Shown: positions 8,806-17,356, counted from the first letter of the stretch. The stretch: DNA of 64,000 nucleotides from an uncultured Acetatifactor sp. (GCA_910584865.1 CAJUCE010000012.1:62001-126000), one strand, 5' to 3'. Numbers and translations are program-made. Notes: generated by a model not told the origin, from the letters alone.

Positions 8806-9150
8806 ATGAATTGTTTTATTTTGTTGCTGCTGCTGGGATGCTGCGGATGGGGAAACGGCTGTAGCGGATCCGGCTGCAATGGCTGCGGAATGCGCCGTAA
8901 TGACTGTTGCCGCGGGAATGGCGGCAGGCGGGATATAACTCCCGGATGCCGTGAGGACAGATGCTGTGAAAGAGAATGTGATCAAAGATGTGAGAGCTGC
9001 TGCGAAGAGAAACCGCACGATCATGATGACTGCGGCTGCGGGCAGAGAGGGAACGACAACTGCGAGGGTCCCGGTATGATCCCGCCTCCGTGGCAGGAAT
9101 ACCCCAGATTTCCCCGCAGGGACAGAGATGAGGATTGCTGCGAGTCATAG
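8806..9150 (+). CDS. Small Cys-rich protein of unknown function
   Basis: A 114-residue protein with a short hydrophobic N-terminus (about residues 3-11) and 20 cysteines, many in CC pairs or GC/CG contexts, plus Gly, Arg and acidic residues and a His-rich patch (KPHDHDD). The C-terminus is proline-rich (GPGMIPPPWQEYPRFPRR). I do not recognise the family. The composition suggests metal binding or a disulfide-rich surface peptide; the hydrophobic start could be a signal or anchor. ATG 8806 has GGAG 6 bases upstream; an in-frame ATG at 8794 is the alternative. It follows the isoamylase-like gene by 43 bases and precedes a strong terminator. Confidence 0.55.
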   Translation: MNCFILLLLLGCCGWGNGCSGSGCNGCGMRRNDCCRGNGGRRDITPGCREDRCCERECDQRCESCCEEKPHDHDDCGCGQRGNDNCEGPGMIPPPWQEYPRFPRRDRDEDCCES

Positions 9151-9203
9151 GGAAGCGACGGATGGCTTTGTTGTGTGAGGGTTTTCGGGGAATAGGCCGG
9201 AAA

Positions 9204-9250
9204 AGGAGGGTGGTCTTTTAAAAGACAGACCCTCCTGTCTTTTTGTTTTT
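9204..9250 (+). terminator. Rho-independent terminator
   Basis: AGGAGGGT (9204-9211) pairs with ACCCTCCT (9229-9236), with an inner GTCTTTT/AAAAGAC palindrome, followed by GTCTTTTTGTTTTT. It ends the isoamylase-like/Cys-rich transcription unit. Confidence 0.85.
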
Positions 9251-9262
9251 TACAAAAAAAGA

Positions 9263-9290
9263 TTGAAAAGCGGGGGGCATATGGTATAAT
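9263..9290 (+). promoter_or_regulatory. Sigma-A-type promoter for the lactonase-fold gene
   Basis: TTGAAA (9263-9268) and TATAAT (9285-9290) are separated by 16 bases, with a TG one base upstream of the -10 (extended -10). The next gene starts about 110 bases downstream, leaving a roughly 100-base 5' leader. Confidence 0.75.
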
Positions 9291-9399
9291 ATTGACATGT
9301 AAGGACATCATGTCAACTATTGATTCCATGTGCGCCGGTGCGTACGGAATTACGGCGTAATAATTTTACCCGGAACGAGTTGACGGAAAGGCGGTTTTC

Positions 9400-10449
9400 A
9401 TGGAAAAGGAAAAGTATGTTGCGTATGTTTCCACCTATACGCGGGGAGATAAGAACGGAATAAAGATATATGATGTGGACATGGAGAAAGGGCGCTTTAT
9501 AGAGAAGGACAAGGTGGAGATTACCAATTCTTCTTATGTCACCATCTCCCATAACGGGAAAATACTCTATTCCATCACGGATTTCGGGGTGGAGGCCTAT
9601 ACCATTCTGGGGGACGGGAGTCTGCAGTTTTTGAATTTCGGGGCTATCAACGGTATGCGCGGCTGTTATGTTTCCACGGATTATACGGATCGTTTTCTCT
9701 TTGTGGCAGGTTATCATGACGGTAAGCTGACGGTTCTAAAGCTGGAGGAGGACGGTTCCATCGGAGAGATCACGGACGAAATCTATCACAAGGGCCTGGG
9801 AAGCGTGGCGGAGCGGAATTTCAGACCCCATATCAACTGTGCGAGAATGACCCATGACAATAAATATCTCCTGGTGGCGGATCAGGGGATGGATCATGTA
9901 AATGTATACAGGTTTGACGCCATGCTGGGAAAAGTGATGCTGGCCGACATCATCAGAAGTGAGCTGGAATCGGCGCCCAGACATATCAAGATTTCCAGGG
10001 ACGGACGCTTTATCTATATCGTGCATGAATGCAAGTGCTTTATCGATGTCTACTCCTATGAGGAGAAACATAAACAGCCGGTATTTGAGAAGCTGCAGTC
10101 GGTGAAGACATGCAGGGGCGAGATGGGCAGCTACAATGCCGCCAGCGCCCTGTCGTTTTCCGATGACCATAAATATCTGCTCAGTTCCAATGCGGGGGAC
10201 AACTCTGTCGTATTGTTTAATGTAAACGAGGAGACAGGCATGCTGTCTCAGATTTTCTGCCTGCCTGTGGGAGGAGAATACCCCAAGGATGCCAGTCTGT
10301 TTCCGAATAACAAATTCCTGGTAGCCCTGAATCATGAGACCAATGATATGACCTTTTTCCATGTGGATCCGGAGCACGGCACCATGATCATGAACGGGCC
10401 GCCGATAAAGGTGGATGTGCCAAACTGCATTACTTTTCATAAACTGTAA
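9400..10449 (+). CDS. Lactonase-fold beta-propeller protein (6-phosphogluconolactonase YbhE type)
   Basis: A 349-residue cytoplasmic protein with the repeated beta-propeller blades of the lactonase family (Pfam lactonase, as in E. coli Pgl/YbhE). Segments include VAYVSTYTRGDKNGIKIYDVD, RPHINCARMTHDNKYLLVADQGMDHVNVY, RHIKISRDGRFIYIVHE and GEYPKDASLFPNNKFLVALNHETNDMTFF, which recur at blade spacing. The likely activity is lactone hydrolysis in sugar-acid metabolism, but members differ in substrate. It has its own promoter and terminates before aroC. Start ATG follows a weak GAAAGGCGG ribosome site. Confidence 0.8.
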   Translation: MEKEKYVAYVSTYTRGDKNGIKIYDVDMEKGRFIEKDKVEITNSSYVTISHNGKILYSITDFGVEAYTILGDGSLQFLNFGAINGMRGCYVSTDYTDRFLFVAGYHDGKLTVLKLEEDGSIGEITDEIYHKGLGSVAERNFRPHINCARMTHDNKYLLVADQGMDHVNVYRFDAMLGKVMLADIIRSELESAPRHIKISRDGRFIYIVHECKCFIDVYSYEEKHKQPVFEKLQSVKTCRGEMGSYNAASALSFSDDHKYLLSSNAGDNSVVLFNVNEETGMLSQIFCLPVGGEYPKDASLFPNNKFLVALNHETNDMTFFHVDPEHGTMIMNGPPIKVDVPNCITFHKL

Positions 10450-10460
10450 ATGACTGCCGT

Positions 10461-10494
10461 AAGCTCCGAACATCAGGTGTCCGGGGCTTATTTG
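10461..10494 (+). terminator. Probable weak terminator
   Basis: AAGCTCCG (10461-10468) pairs with CGGGGCTT (10482-10489) with one G-U, followed by ATTTGT. The T-run is short. Confidence 0.45.
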
Positions 10495-10571
10495 TGCAGG
10501 TTGCGCATGTAAGCCCGCCGGCCCGATTGCAGGTCACGCGGGGCAGCAGAGAAAGAAGAGGCACCGAAATA

Positions 10572-11678
10572 ATGGCAGGTTCCACATACGGAAATATTTT
10601 CAGAATCACCACATGGGGGGAATCCCATGGAAAAGCGTTGGGCGTCGTCATCGACGGCTGTCCGGCAGGACTGGAGCTGGAGGAAGCCGATATCCAGCGT
10701 TATCTGGACAGGCGTAAGCCCGGGGTGAGCAGGATTGCCACGCCCCGGAAAGAGGAGGATACCGTGGAGATCCTGTCCGGCGTATTTGAGGGACGTACTA
10801 CAGGTACGCCGATTTCCCTTATGGTGCGCAATACGTCACAGCGCTCCGGGGACTACGGAGAGATCGCGTCCTGTTACCGTCCGGGGCATGCGGACTATAC
10901 CTTTGATAAGAAATACGGCTTCCGGGACTATCGGGGAGGCGGGCGCTCTTCCGGCAGAGAGACGGTGGGGCGTGTGGCGGCGGGAGCGGTGGCCTGCAAG
11001 ATCCTGGAAGCATTGGGGGTCAGGATATGCGCCTATACACGCTCCATCGGCCCGGTGGAAGCGGATATGGAGAAATTTGACGAAATGGCGATCAGGGAGA
11101 CGCTCACCGCCATGCCGGACTGTGAGGCAGATGCGGCTGCGGTAACCTGTCTGGAACAGGCGAGAATGGAAAGGGACTCTCTGGGCGGCTGTATGGAATG
11201 CGTGGTGGAGGGATTGCCGGCAGGAATCGGGGATCCCGTCTTCGAGAAGCTGGATGCGAATCTGGCAAAGGCAATTATGTCCATCGGGGCGGTAAAGGCC
11301 GTGGAGATCGGTGACGGCTGCCGGGTTTCCAGGAGCAGGGGCAGTGAAAATAATGATGCCTTCCGGATGGAAGAGGGAAGGACGGTAAAGACCACCAACC
11401 ATGCAGGCGGGATATTGGGCGGCATCAGCGACGGAGATACGGTCAGAATACGCGCATATGTAAAGCCGACGCCGTCGATTTTCCGCACCCAGCAGACCGT
11501 GAACCGAACCGGGGAGGAGACGGAGCTGAATATCAGGGGACGGCATGATCCGGTGATCGTGCCCAGGGCTGTGGTGGTTATGGAATGCATGACGGCCATT
11601 ACGGTGCTGGATGCCATGCTCTTAAATCTGTCCGCGAGGATGGACTGCGTCATAAAGTTTTACAGAAAAGAGGAGTAG
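10572..11678 (+). CDS. aroC: Chorismate synthase
   Basis: Converts 5-enolpyruvylshikimate 3-phosphate to chorismate, the last common step to aromatic amino acids, using reduced FMN. The 368-residue length is normal. Signatures: MAGSTYGNIFRITTWGESHG at the N-terminus, RPGHADYTFDKKYGFRDYRGGGRSSGRET (FMN/substrate site) and NHAGGILGGISDG followed by RIRAYVKPTPSI. The ATG follows AGAAAGAAGAGG by about 9 bases. It is 4 bases ahead of tgt, so the two are cotranscribed. Confidence 0.97.
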   Translation: MAGSTYGNIFRITTWGESHGKALGVVIDGCPAGLELEEADIQRYLDRRKPGVSRIATPRKEEDTVEILSGVFEGRTTGTPISLMVRNTSQRSGDYGEIASCYRPGHADYTFDKKYGFRDYRGGGRSSGRETVGRVAAGAVACKILEALGVRICAYTRSIGPVEADMEKFDEMAIRETLTAMPDCEADAAAVTCLEQARMERDSLGGCMECVVEGLPAGIGDPVFEKLDANLAKAIMSIGAVKAVEIGDGCRVSRSRGSENNDAFRMEEGRTVKTTNHAGGILGGISDGDTVRIRAYVKPTPSIFRTQQTVNRTGEETELNIRGRHDPVIVPRAVVVMECMTAITVLDAMLLNLSARMDCVIKFYRKEE

Positions 11679-11682
11679 AGAG

Positions 11683-12804
11683 ATGTATCGTATATTAAAG
11701 CAGGAGGGACGGGCCAAGCGGGCCGTTCTGGAAACCGTTCACGGCACCGTTCAGACACCGGTGTTTATGAATGTGGGGACGGTGGGGGCTATCAAGGGAG
11801 CCGTGGCCACATCCGATCTGGAGCAGATTAAGACCCAGGTGGAGCTGTCCAATACCTATCATCTCCATGTGCGCCCGGGTGATAAGGTGATCAGGCAGCT
11901 GGGGGGACTCCATAAGTTCATGTCCTGGGACAGGCCCATCCTGACTGACTCCGGCGGATTTCAGGTTTTTTCGCTGGCAGGACTGCGCAAAATCAAGGAG
12001 GAGGGGGTCTATTTTCACTCCCACATAGACGGACGCCGGATCTTCATGGGACCGGAGGAAAGTATGCAGATCCAGTCCAATCTGGCTTCCACCATCGCGA
12101 TGGCCTTTGACGAGTGCGCCCCCAGCAAGGCGGACCGCAGCTACGTACAGGCATCCGCAGAACGCACCGCCAGATGGCTGCAGCGCTGCAAACAGGAGAT
12201 GGCGAGGCTGAATGCCCTGGAAGATACCCTGAATCCCGAACAAATGCTCTTCGGGATTAACCAGGGTGCGGTATACCCGGATATCCGTATCGAACATGCA
12301 AAAAGAATATCGGAAATGGAACTGGACGGCTATGCGGTGGGGGGATTGGCCGTGGGGGAGACCCATGAGGAGATGTATCATATTCTGGACGAAGTAGTAC
12401 CTTTCCTTCCGAAAGACAAACCGACCTATTTAATGGGGGTGGGGACACCTGCCAATATTCTGGAAGGAGTGGAGCGGGGGATCGACTTTTTTGACTGCGT
12501 GTATCCCACCAGGAACGGCAGGCATGGGCATCTTTATACAAACCATGGCAAGATCAATCTCTTTAATGCCAGGTACGAGCTGGATGATCGGCCGATAGAG
12601 GAGAGCTGCGGCTGTCCGGCCTGCAGACGCTATTCCAGGGCCTATATCCGCCATCTGCTGAAGGCGAAGGAGATGCTGGGGATGCGGCTGTGTGTGCTCC
12701 ACAATCTCTACTTCTATAATACGATGATGGAAGAAATCCGGAATGCCCTTGACCGGGGAGAGTTTGCGGCGTATAAAAAGCGGAAATTGGAAGGAATGGC
12801 TTGA
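11683..12804 (+). CDS. tgt: Queuine/preQ1 tRNA-ribosyltransferase
   Basis: Exchanges guanine 34 of GUN-anticodon tRNAs for preQ1, leading to queuosine. The 373-residue length is typical. The Asp in LTDSGGFQVFSL and the nucleophile Asp in GIDFFDCVYPTRNGRHGH are present, and the Zn site is CGCPACRRYSRAYIRHL with the following H in CVLHNLYFYN. It overlaps the aroC transcription unit (4-base gap). A good promoter for yajC begins at its stop codon. Confidence 0.97.
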   Translation: MYRILKQEGRAKRAVLETVHGTVQTPVFMNVGTVGAIKGAVATSDLEQIKTQVELSNTYHLHVRPGDKVIRQLGGLHKFMSWDRPILTDSGGFQVFSLAGLRKIKEEGVYFHSHIDGRRIFMGPEESMQIQSNLASTIAMAFDECAPSKADRSYVQASAERTARWLQRCKQEMARLNALEDTLNPEQMLFGINQGAVYPDIRIEHAKRISEMELDGYAVGGLAVGETHEEMYHILDEVVPFLPKDKPTYLMGVGTPANILEGVERGIDFFDCVYPTRNGRHGHLYTNHGKINLFNARYELDDRPIEESCGCPACRRYSRAYIRHLLKAKEMLGMRLCVLHNLYFYNTMMEEIRNALDRGEFAAYKKRKLEGMA

Positions 12805-12829
12805 CCAAACGCCCCTTTTTGTGTATCAT
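12801..12829 (+). promoter_or_regulatory. Promoter for yajC
   Basis: TTGACC (12801-12806), overlapping the tgt stop codon, and TATCAT (12824-12829) with a 17-base spacer. It lies about 60 bases before the yajC start. Confidence 0.55.
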
Positions 12830-12887
12830 AGTTGTATTGCATTCATTTTAAGCAGATGGCAGACATCGGAACGGAGGAAATAGAAAT

Positions 12888-13208
12888 ATGGGTATTTTAT
12901 TGACAGGATCGGATGCGGCAGCAGCGGGCGGAATGAGCCTGATCAGCGTGTTGTTAATGTATGCGGTGGTAATCGGGGCGATGTGGTTTTTCCTGATGCG
13001 GCCTCAAAGCAAGGAAAAGAAGAGAGTGGCTGCCATGCTTTCGGCACTGGAAGTGGGAGACTGTGTTTTGACCACATCCGGCTTTTATGGAATCGTAATC
13101 GATATCAAGGATGATATGGTGATCGTGGAGTTCGGAAGCAACAAGAACTGCCGTATTCCCATGGAAAAGTCTGCTATCAGCCGCGTGGAGAAGGCAGGAG
13201 AAAATTAA
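12888..13208 (+). CDS. yajC: Preprotein translocase accessory subunit YajC
   Basis: A 106-residue membrane protein with one transmembrane helix (about 15-38, ending MRPQSKEKKR) and a small basic cytoplasmic domain (VGDCVLTTSGFYGIVIDIKDDMVIVE). This is the YajC pattern; YajC associates with SecDF to help Sec export. The MRPQ motif right after the helix is characteristic. secD/secF are not downstream here; the surface-protein island begins instead, so it is probably a single-gene unit. The ATG follows GGAGGAAATAGAAAT. Confidence 0.93.
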   Translation: MGILLTGSDAAAAGGMSLISVLLMYAVVIGAMWFFLMRPQSKEKKRVAAMLSALEVGDCVLTTSGFYGIVIDIKDDMVIVEFGSNKNCRIPMEKSAISRVEKAGEN

Positions 13209-13349
13209 CCGCGTGTAATTTGTGGTAATAGAGTATATACGGAAACGCAATAATGGAGACAGTATTGTGACATTTTGCTGTATATATGCTTCTTATCATG
13301 TTTTCATTTTGACCGATGTCACCAAAAAATGCCAATTCGTGATTTCGTC

Positions 13350-13378
13350 TTGCAATCAAGCGAAAAATGGTATAGAAT
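13350..13378 (+). promoter_or_regulatory. Promoter for the first sortase operon
   Basis: TTGCAA (13350-13355) and TAGAAT (13373-13378) with a 17-base spacer, about 120 bases upstream of the sortase start. Confidence 0.55.
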
Positions 13379-13401
13379 AGGGAAGGTCAAAGGAATTATG
13401 A

Positions 13402-13428
13402 AAACAGTAAACAGTAAACAGTAAACAG
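13402..13428. repeat. Tandem 7-base repeat
   Basis: Nearly four copies of AAACAGT in the 5' leader of the first sortase gene, between its promoter and start codon. Copy number could vary by slippage; any effect is unknown. Confidence 0.7.
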
Positions 13429-13500
13429 ATAGAAAAGACGTGACAGAAGGACTGGCCGAAGTCGGTGTCTGAGTCCCTTGACAGGAGGAGAAGCCAGGAC

Positions 13501-14382
13501 ATGAAGACTGGAGACAATAGCAGTAAGGGCGGCGGGAACGCCCGCATATGGAAGATTGCCTGCGTGGTGTTTCTCGTGGCGGCGTTGGTCTGCGGAGCGA
13601 TCGCCTGTGCAGGATCAGAGAGACAATCCGAGGCGGAGGATGAATTTGAACGTTTGGCGGAGCAGACCAATGTAGAAAAGACGGATCCGCCCGCTACGCC
13701 GGAGCCCTCCTCTGAGAAGCCTACACCGGAACCATCCGAGACGGAGCCGGAGGAGACAGATCCTCTGGAGATTTTGGAGAATATGGGTATTCCGGTTCCT
13801 GAGAAAGAGGTTGACTTCGCAGATTTACAGGCTAATACCAATGAGGATATTTATGCCTGGATTTATATTCCCGATACTGCAATCGACTACCCGATACTGC
13901 AGCATCCTACAGACAATACATACTATTTGAATTACAATCTGGACGGTAGCAGAGGATATCCGGGTTGTATCTATACAGAGGATTATAACGCCAGGGATTT
14001 TTCGGATCCGGTGACGGTGCTTTACGGACATAATATGAAGAACGGCACCATGTTTGCCGGACTGCATAAGTATGGGGACAGCGAATATATGGATTCTCAT
14101 CCTTATGTATATGTGTATACAGAAGAGAAACTGCTTGTATATGAGATTTTTGCTGCATATGAGTATTCGGACAAGCATCTGTTATACAATAAGGACTATA
14201 CGGACAGTGCAATTTTTGCAGGCTATCTTGAGGAAATACAAGACGTTCATGGCATGAACCATGTGGTGAAGGAAGGTGTGGAGGTTACGGAGGACAGCCG
14301 TATCCTGACCATGTCCACCTGTATTTCAACGAAACCGAACAACCGCTTTCTGGTACAGGGGGTGTTGCTGAATGGGGAATAA
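13501..14382 (+). CDS. srtB: Class B sortase (copy 1)
   Basis: A 293-residue membrane-tethered transpeptidase that cuts sorting signals between Thr and Gly and joins the protein to peptidoglycan. It has one N-terminal hydrophobic segment (17-37), a Pro/Glu/Thr-rich stalk (about 55-90) and a class B catalytic domain: H177 in VLYGHNMKNG, C274 in LTMSTCIST and R282 in NNRFLVQ. It is about 80% identical by eye to the second sortase at 18473. The likely substrates are the neighbouring (A/S)PKTG proteins; C. difficile SrtB is known to use similar (S/P)PXTG signals. Start chosen at ATG 13501 after AGGAGG; an upstream in-frame start at 13465 exists. Confidence 0.92.
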   Translation: MKTGDNSSKGGGNARIWKIACVVFLVAALVCGAIACAGSERQSEAEDEFERLAEQTNVEKTDPPATPEPSSEKPTPEPSETEPEETDPLEILENMGIPVPEKEVDFADLQANTNEDIYAWIYIPDTAIDYPILQHPTDNTYYLNYNLDGSRGYPGCIYTEDYNARDFSDPVTVLYGHNMKNGTMFAGLHKYGDSEYMDSHPYVYVYTEEKLLVYEIFAAYEYSDKHLLYNKDYTDSAIFAGYLEEIQDVHGMNHVVKEGVEVTEDSRILTMSTCISTKPNNRFLVQGVLLNGE

Positions 14383-14401
14383 GAGGAGCGAAGCGAATGC
14401 A

Positions 14402-15484
14402 ATGACGAAAGGAAAGTCCGGCAGGAAGCTTGGGCGTATTCTGATGTCAGTATTCCTGGGGGTGGTAGTGCTTGTATTTGTGGCTGCCATTGTATTCCTT
14501 ATTCTTCAGGTGTCAGGTAAGAACAGTCTGTACAGCAGGGCGGACAGCAGCCAGATGGTGTCTAATCTGTCGGAAATGGCGCTTGCCATCAACGAAGAAG
14601 TGCCGGTAGAAGATGATAACTGGGAAGAGGGAGATCTTCGTTATAACGGAGTTCATTATCGCTATAATGCGGATATTCTGACCTTTTTATTCCTTGGTAT
14701 CGATAAGAAAGAAGAAGTTCAGCGTGTGGAGGAGGGGATTGACGGAGGGCAGTCCGATGCCATTTTCCTTCTGGTACTGAATCCGCATACCAAAGAGATC
14801 GATGTGATCGGTATCCCGAGGGATACGGTGGCAGAGTTGGAGGTATATGACGAGAATGGAAGATATCTCGGTCAGGGCGAGGGGCAGATTACGCTGCAGC
14901 ACGGATACGGAGACGGAGCTGAATTGAGTTGTGAGCGCAGTATGGCGGCGGTTTCCCGTCTGTTCTATGGTTTGCCTATACATGGGTATTGTGCGATTAA
15001 CATGGGAGCGATTCCCCTGTTGAATGATGCGGTGGGCGGTATCGAGGTGGTGGCGTTAGAGACGCTGAAGCTGAACGGACGTACTGTAAAAGAGGGAGAG
15101 ACGGTGCATTTGCAGGGAGAGGCTTCCTATGATTATCTGCACAGCAGGGACATCAACAGCTTTAACAGTGCGGGAGGACGTCTGCAGCGCCAGAAGCAAT
15201 ATTTGATGGCTTATGCAGGGGCGGTTATCGATACCGTTAAAAGTGATATTACATTTCCGGTGACATTATATAATACTTTGATAAAATATATGGTAACGGA
15301 TATTTCCGTGGATGAAGTCAGTTATCTGGCAGGCCAGGCTCTGAGCTACCATTTTTCGGATGAGAATATGTTCATTCTGGCAGGAGAGACTGTTGTGGGG
15401 CGCAGGGATTTTGAAGAGTTCCATGTAAATGAGCAGGCTCTGTATGATTTAATTATTAATGTATTCTACGAAGAAGTAGAATAG
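14402..15484 (+). CDS. LCP (LytR-CpsA-Psr) family cell-wall ligase
   Basis: Membrane protein of about 360 residues: a basic cytoplasmic start, one transmembrane helix (about 12-38) and an extracellular LCP domain. Conserved pieces are LTFLFLGIDKKE, SDAIFLLVLNPHTKEIDVIGIPRDT (with the key Arg/Asp), INMGAIPLLNDAVGGIEV and YLHSRDINSFNSAGGRLQRQKQYL. LCP proteins move lipid-linked polymers (teichoic acid or capsule) onto peptidoglycan. It directly follows the sortase, whose stop at 14382 lies inside an upstream in-frame start (14372), so the genes are cotranscribed. The start is uncertain between 14372 and 14402. Confidence 0.9.
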   Translation: MTKGKSGRKLGRILMSVFLGVVVLVFVAAIVFLILQVSGKNSLYSRADSSQMVSNLSEMALAINEEVPVEDDNWEEGDLRYNGVHYRYNADILTFLFLGIDKKEEVQRVEEGIDGGQSDAIFLLVLNPHTKEIDVIGIPRDTVAELEVYDENGRYLGQGEGQITLQHGYGDGAELSCERSMAAVSRLFYGLPIHGYCAINMGAIPLLNDAVGGIEVVALETLKLNGRTVKEGETVHLQGEASYDYLHSRDINSFNSAGGRLQRQKQYLMAYAGAVIDTVKSDITFPVTLYNTLIKYMVTDISVDEVSYLAGQALSYHFSDENMFILAGETVVGRRDFEEFHVNEQALYDLIINVFYEEVE

Positions 15485-15518
15485 CCGGGAGGGTCGGAGG
15501 GGATCTTCCATGAAGCAG

Positions 15519-15577
15519 GTATTAGGCCGGAAGGCTTGATATAACCACATGAAATATAAGGGAAGGAGAAAAGAACA
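15519..15577 (+). repeat. Duplicated leader, copy A
   Basis: The roughly 58 bases before the APKTG protein (GGTATTAGGCCGGAAGGCTT, then ATATAACCACATGAAAT and AAGGAGAAAAGAA) recur almost unchanged at 19512-19569 before the third surface protein. It contains a small AAGCCT-type hairpin (AGGCC/GGCTT) and the ribosome site. Conservation beyond the coding start shows the duplication included the leader. Confidence 0.75.
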
Positions 15578-16198
15578 ATGAAAAGATTTTCTAAGATGTT
15601 AGCATTAGGACTTGCCGCAGTTCTTGTGTTCGGTATGACCGCACAGGCTGAGGGAAGCTCCAGCACTGAGAACAATGCGCCGGTAGTAGAAGGTGAAGAC
15701 CTGGGCGGTGCAACGAAGAACGAAGTAAAGGAAGAGACAAGGACAGCTGTAACTACAACCGTAACCTCTGCTGCAACGGTTCAGGCTGTAAAGAATGCTA
15801 CGGGCGGAACTAACCGCAGCCAGACTGTTAAGACTGTTATCGACCTTACGATCCCTGAAGGCGGAGCTACCGTGACTGTTGCAGTAGCGGGCGCAAAGAT
15901 GTATCAGACATTTATCGTTGCTCATATGACCGATGACGGAAGCGCTGTAAAAGAGTTGATTAGTGCAAAGTGCACCAAGGACGGTTTTGTTACATTTACT
16001 GCCAAGAGTGGTTCACCTTTCGCTATCATTCAGGTAGGCGATGATTCCGAAATCACCACCGCTGCCCCCACAACTACCGAGACCACACCTGGCACAGCTC
16101 CCAAGACTGGTGAGACAATTCCTGTAGCAGGCGTTCTGGCAGTTCTGTTCATGGCAGGCGTTATCGTTTGCGCAAATAAGGTTCGTTACAACAAATAA
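15578..16198 (+). CDS. Sortase-anchored surface protein, APKTG signal
   Basis: A 206-residue secreted protein. A signal peptide (KRFSKMLALGLAAVLVFGMTAQA, cleavage near residue 24) is followed by a Thr/Val-rich body, a small domain ending GFVTFTAKSGSPFAIIQV, a Thr/Pro linker and the sorting signal APKTG (174-178) with a hydrophobic stretch and VRYNK tail. The domain before the linker is shared with the proteins at 17466 and 19570. It is the likely substrate of the adjacent class B sortases. Adhesive or structural role unknown. Ribosome site AAGGAG lies in the duplicated leader; a strong terminator follows. Confidence 0.85.
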   Translation: MKRFSKMLALGLAAVLVFGMTAQAEGSSSTENNAPVVEGEDLGGATKNEVKEETRTAVTTTVTSAATVQAVKNATGGTNRSQTVKTVIDLTIPEGGATVTVAVAGAKMYQTFIVAHMTDDGSAVKELISAKCTKDGFVTFTAKSGSPFAIIQVGDDSEITTAAPTTTETTPGTAPKTGETIPVAGVLAVLFMAGVIVCANKVRYNK

Positions 16199-16291
16199 TT
16201 TGGCACTACATTCTAAATTAATCATGCATGATTAATTAGCGGAAGATATTCCGTTTATTCAACAAATAATGAATCCTTAGTCATGTGGTTG

Positions 16292-16330
16292 TTTACCCTC
16301 CCTGGAACCAGGGAGGGTAAATAAAGAGTA
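16292..16330 (+). terminator. Rho-independent terminator
   Basis: TTTACCCTCCCTGG (16292-16305) pairs perfectly with CCAGGGAGGGTAAA (16308-16321). The whole 3' region, from ATTAATCATGCATG onward, resembles that at 20450-20560 after the third surface protein. Confidence 0.85.
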
Positions 16331-16350
16331 AAATTAATTTATTGTAGGCA

Positions 16351-16418
16351 ACAATAATACATCCTGGCTCAGGAATCCGAAACGGAGATTGATTTCCCGA
16401 TACAGGATGTATGATTGT
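16351..16418 (+). promoter_or_regulatory. Long hairpin in the leader of the co-polymerase gene
   Basis: ACAATAATACATCCTG (16351-16366) pairs with CAGGATGTATGATTGT (16403-16418), 15 of 16 positions. The upstream TTATTGT (around 16340-16346) can also pair with the same ACAATAA, so two folds compete. It lies about 170 bases ahead of the next start codon. Attenuation is a guess. Confidence 0.5.
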
Positions 16419-16588
16419 TCGGAAAAGTCATGGGAATGATATTGTTTTACACTGTAAGAAAGTTGGTTGCCAAACAGACATGGAACCAATAAGGTGCCGA
16501 AGGGATTATGTATGGCAAATGCACACATTATGGGGCGGATGTTGGCAGGCGGAGAGAAAATCAGAATAACAGCGAAGAGGAGAGCATC

Positions 16589-17356
16589 ATGAATTACAGG
16601 GATGAGTATGAGCAGGTTGTGGATCTAAAAGATCTACTGTTTCACATTTTGTACAGATGGCGTTCTGTATTGGTGGTGGCGATTCTGGTATGTGCGCTGA
16701 TGGCCGGATATGCCGTTCTTTCTAATGACAGGAATTCGGCCGAAAGAATACCGACTGTTCAGACGGAGGTTGCGGAGGGCGAGGAGCCGCCGGAAGAGCC
16801 GAAAACCATGAGTCCTGTGAAGTATGCCGTGATAGGATTTGTGGCAGGCATTTTTGTGATGGTATTTTTGTATGGAATGGCTTATGTGCTCAGTGACAGA
16901 CTTCGGGGAGAGAGGGAGCTGGGAGAACGATACGGATATTTGCTGTTGGGCGCGTTCCCGCGATCGGGTAAGAGAAGACTTCTGGGCGTAATAGACCGTA
17001 TGCTGGTGCGGGCGGAAGGCGTTTCAGAGGGAATCGAGGCGGATGAGGTTTATCGGATCGTTGCCACGAATATTGTCAATTTGGCGGGAGACTGCAGAAA
17101 TGTGTTGGTGACAGGTACGGTGGATGCCGATCGGCTGGAGGAATTTACAGAAGTGGTTGCATCCCAGGTGGAAAGCGTAGAGCTTGTTATGGGAACGAAT
17201 ATGAATATGACGGCCAGCACGCTGGAGGCGCTGGCGGCATGTGACGCCGTTATTCTGGTAGAGGAGAAGAACCGCTCGCTGCGTGCAAAGATCCAGAAGG
17301 AACAGGAAAGCATTGCGGCGCTAAACAAACCGGTAGTAGGGTATGTATTGCTGTAA
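16589..17356 (+). CDS. Shortened Wzz/PCP-type membrane protein fused to a kinase-like domain without P-loop
   Basis: A 255-residue protein with two transmembrane helices (about 27-44 and 77-101), as in polysaccharide co-polymerases, but only about 32 residues between them instead of the usual large outer domain. After SDRLRGERELGERYGYLLLGAFPR (typical of PCP C-termini) comes a BY-kinase-like fold: EVYRIVATNIVNLAGDCRNVLVTG, then ACDAVILVEEKN and LNKPVVGYVLL. The Walker A site expected after VLVTG reads TVDADR, so ATP binding is probably lost. I infer a regulator or remnant of exopolysaccharide export. ATG 16589 follows GAAGAGGAGA; the frame is open from 16508. Confidence 0.7.
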   Translation: MNYRDEYEQVVDLKDLLFHILYRWRSVLVVAILVCALMAGYAVLSNDRNSAERIPTVQTEVAEGEEPPEEPKTMSPVKYAVIGFVAGIFVMVFLYGMAYVLSDRLRGERELGERYGYLLLGAFPRSGKRRLLGVIDRMLVRAEGVSEGIEADEVYRIVATNIVNLAGDCRNVLVTGTVDADRLEEFTEVVASQVESVELVMGTNMNMTASTLEALAACDAVILVEEKNRSLRAKIQKEQESIAALNKPVVGYVLL

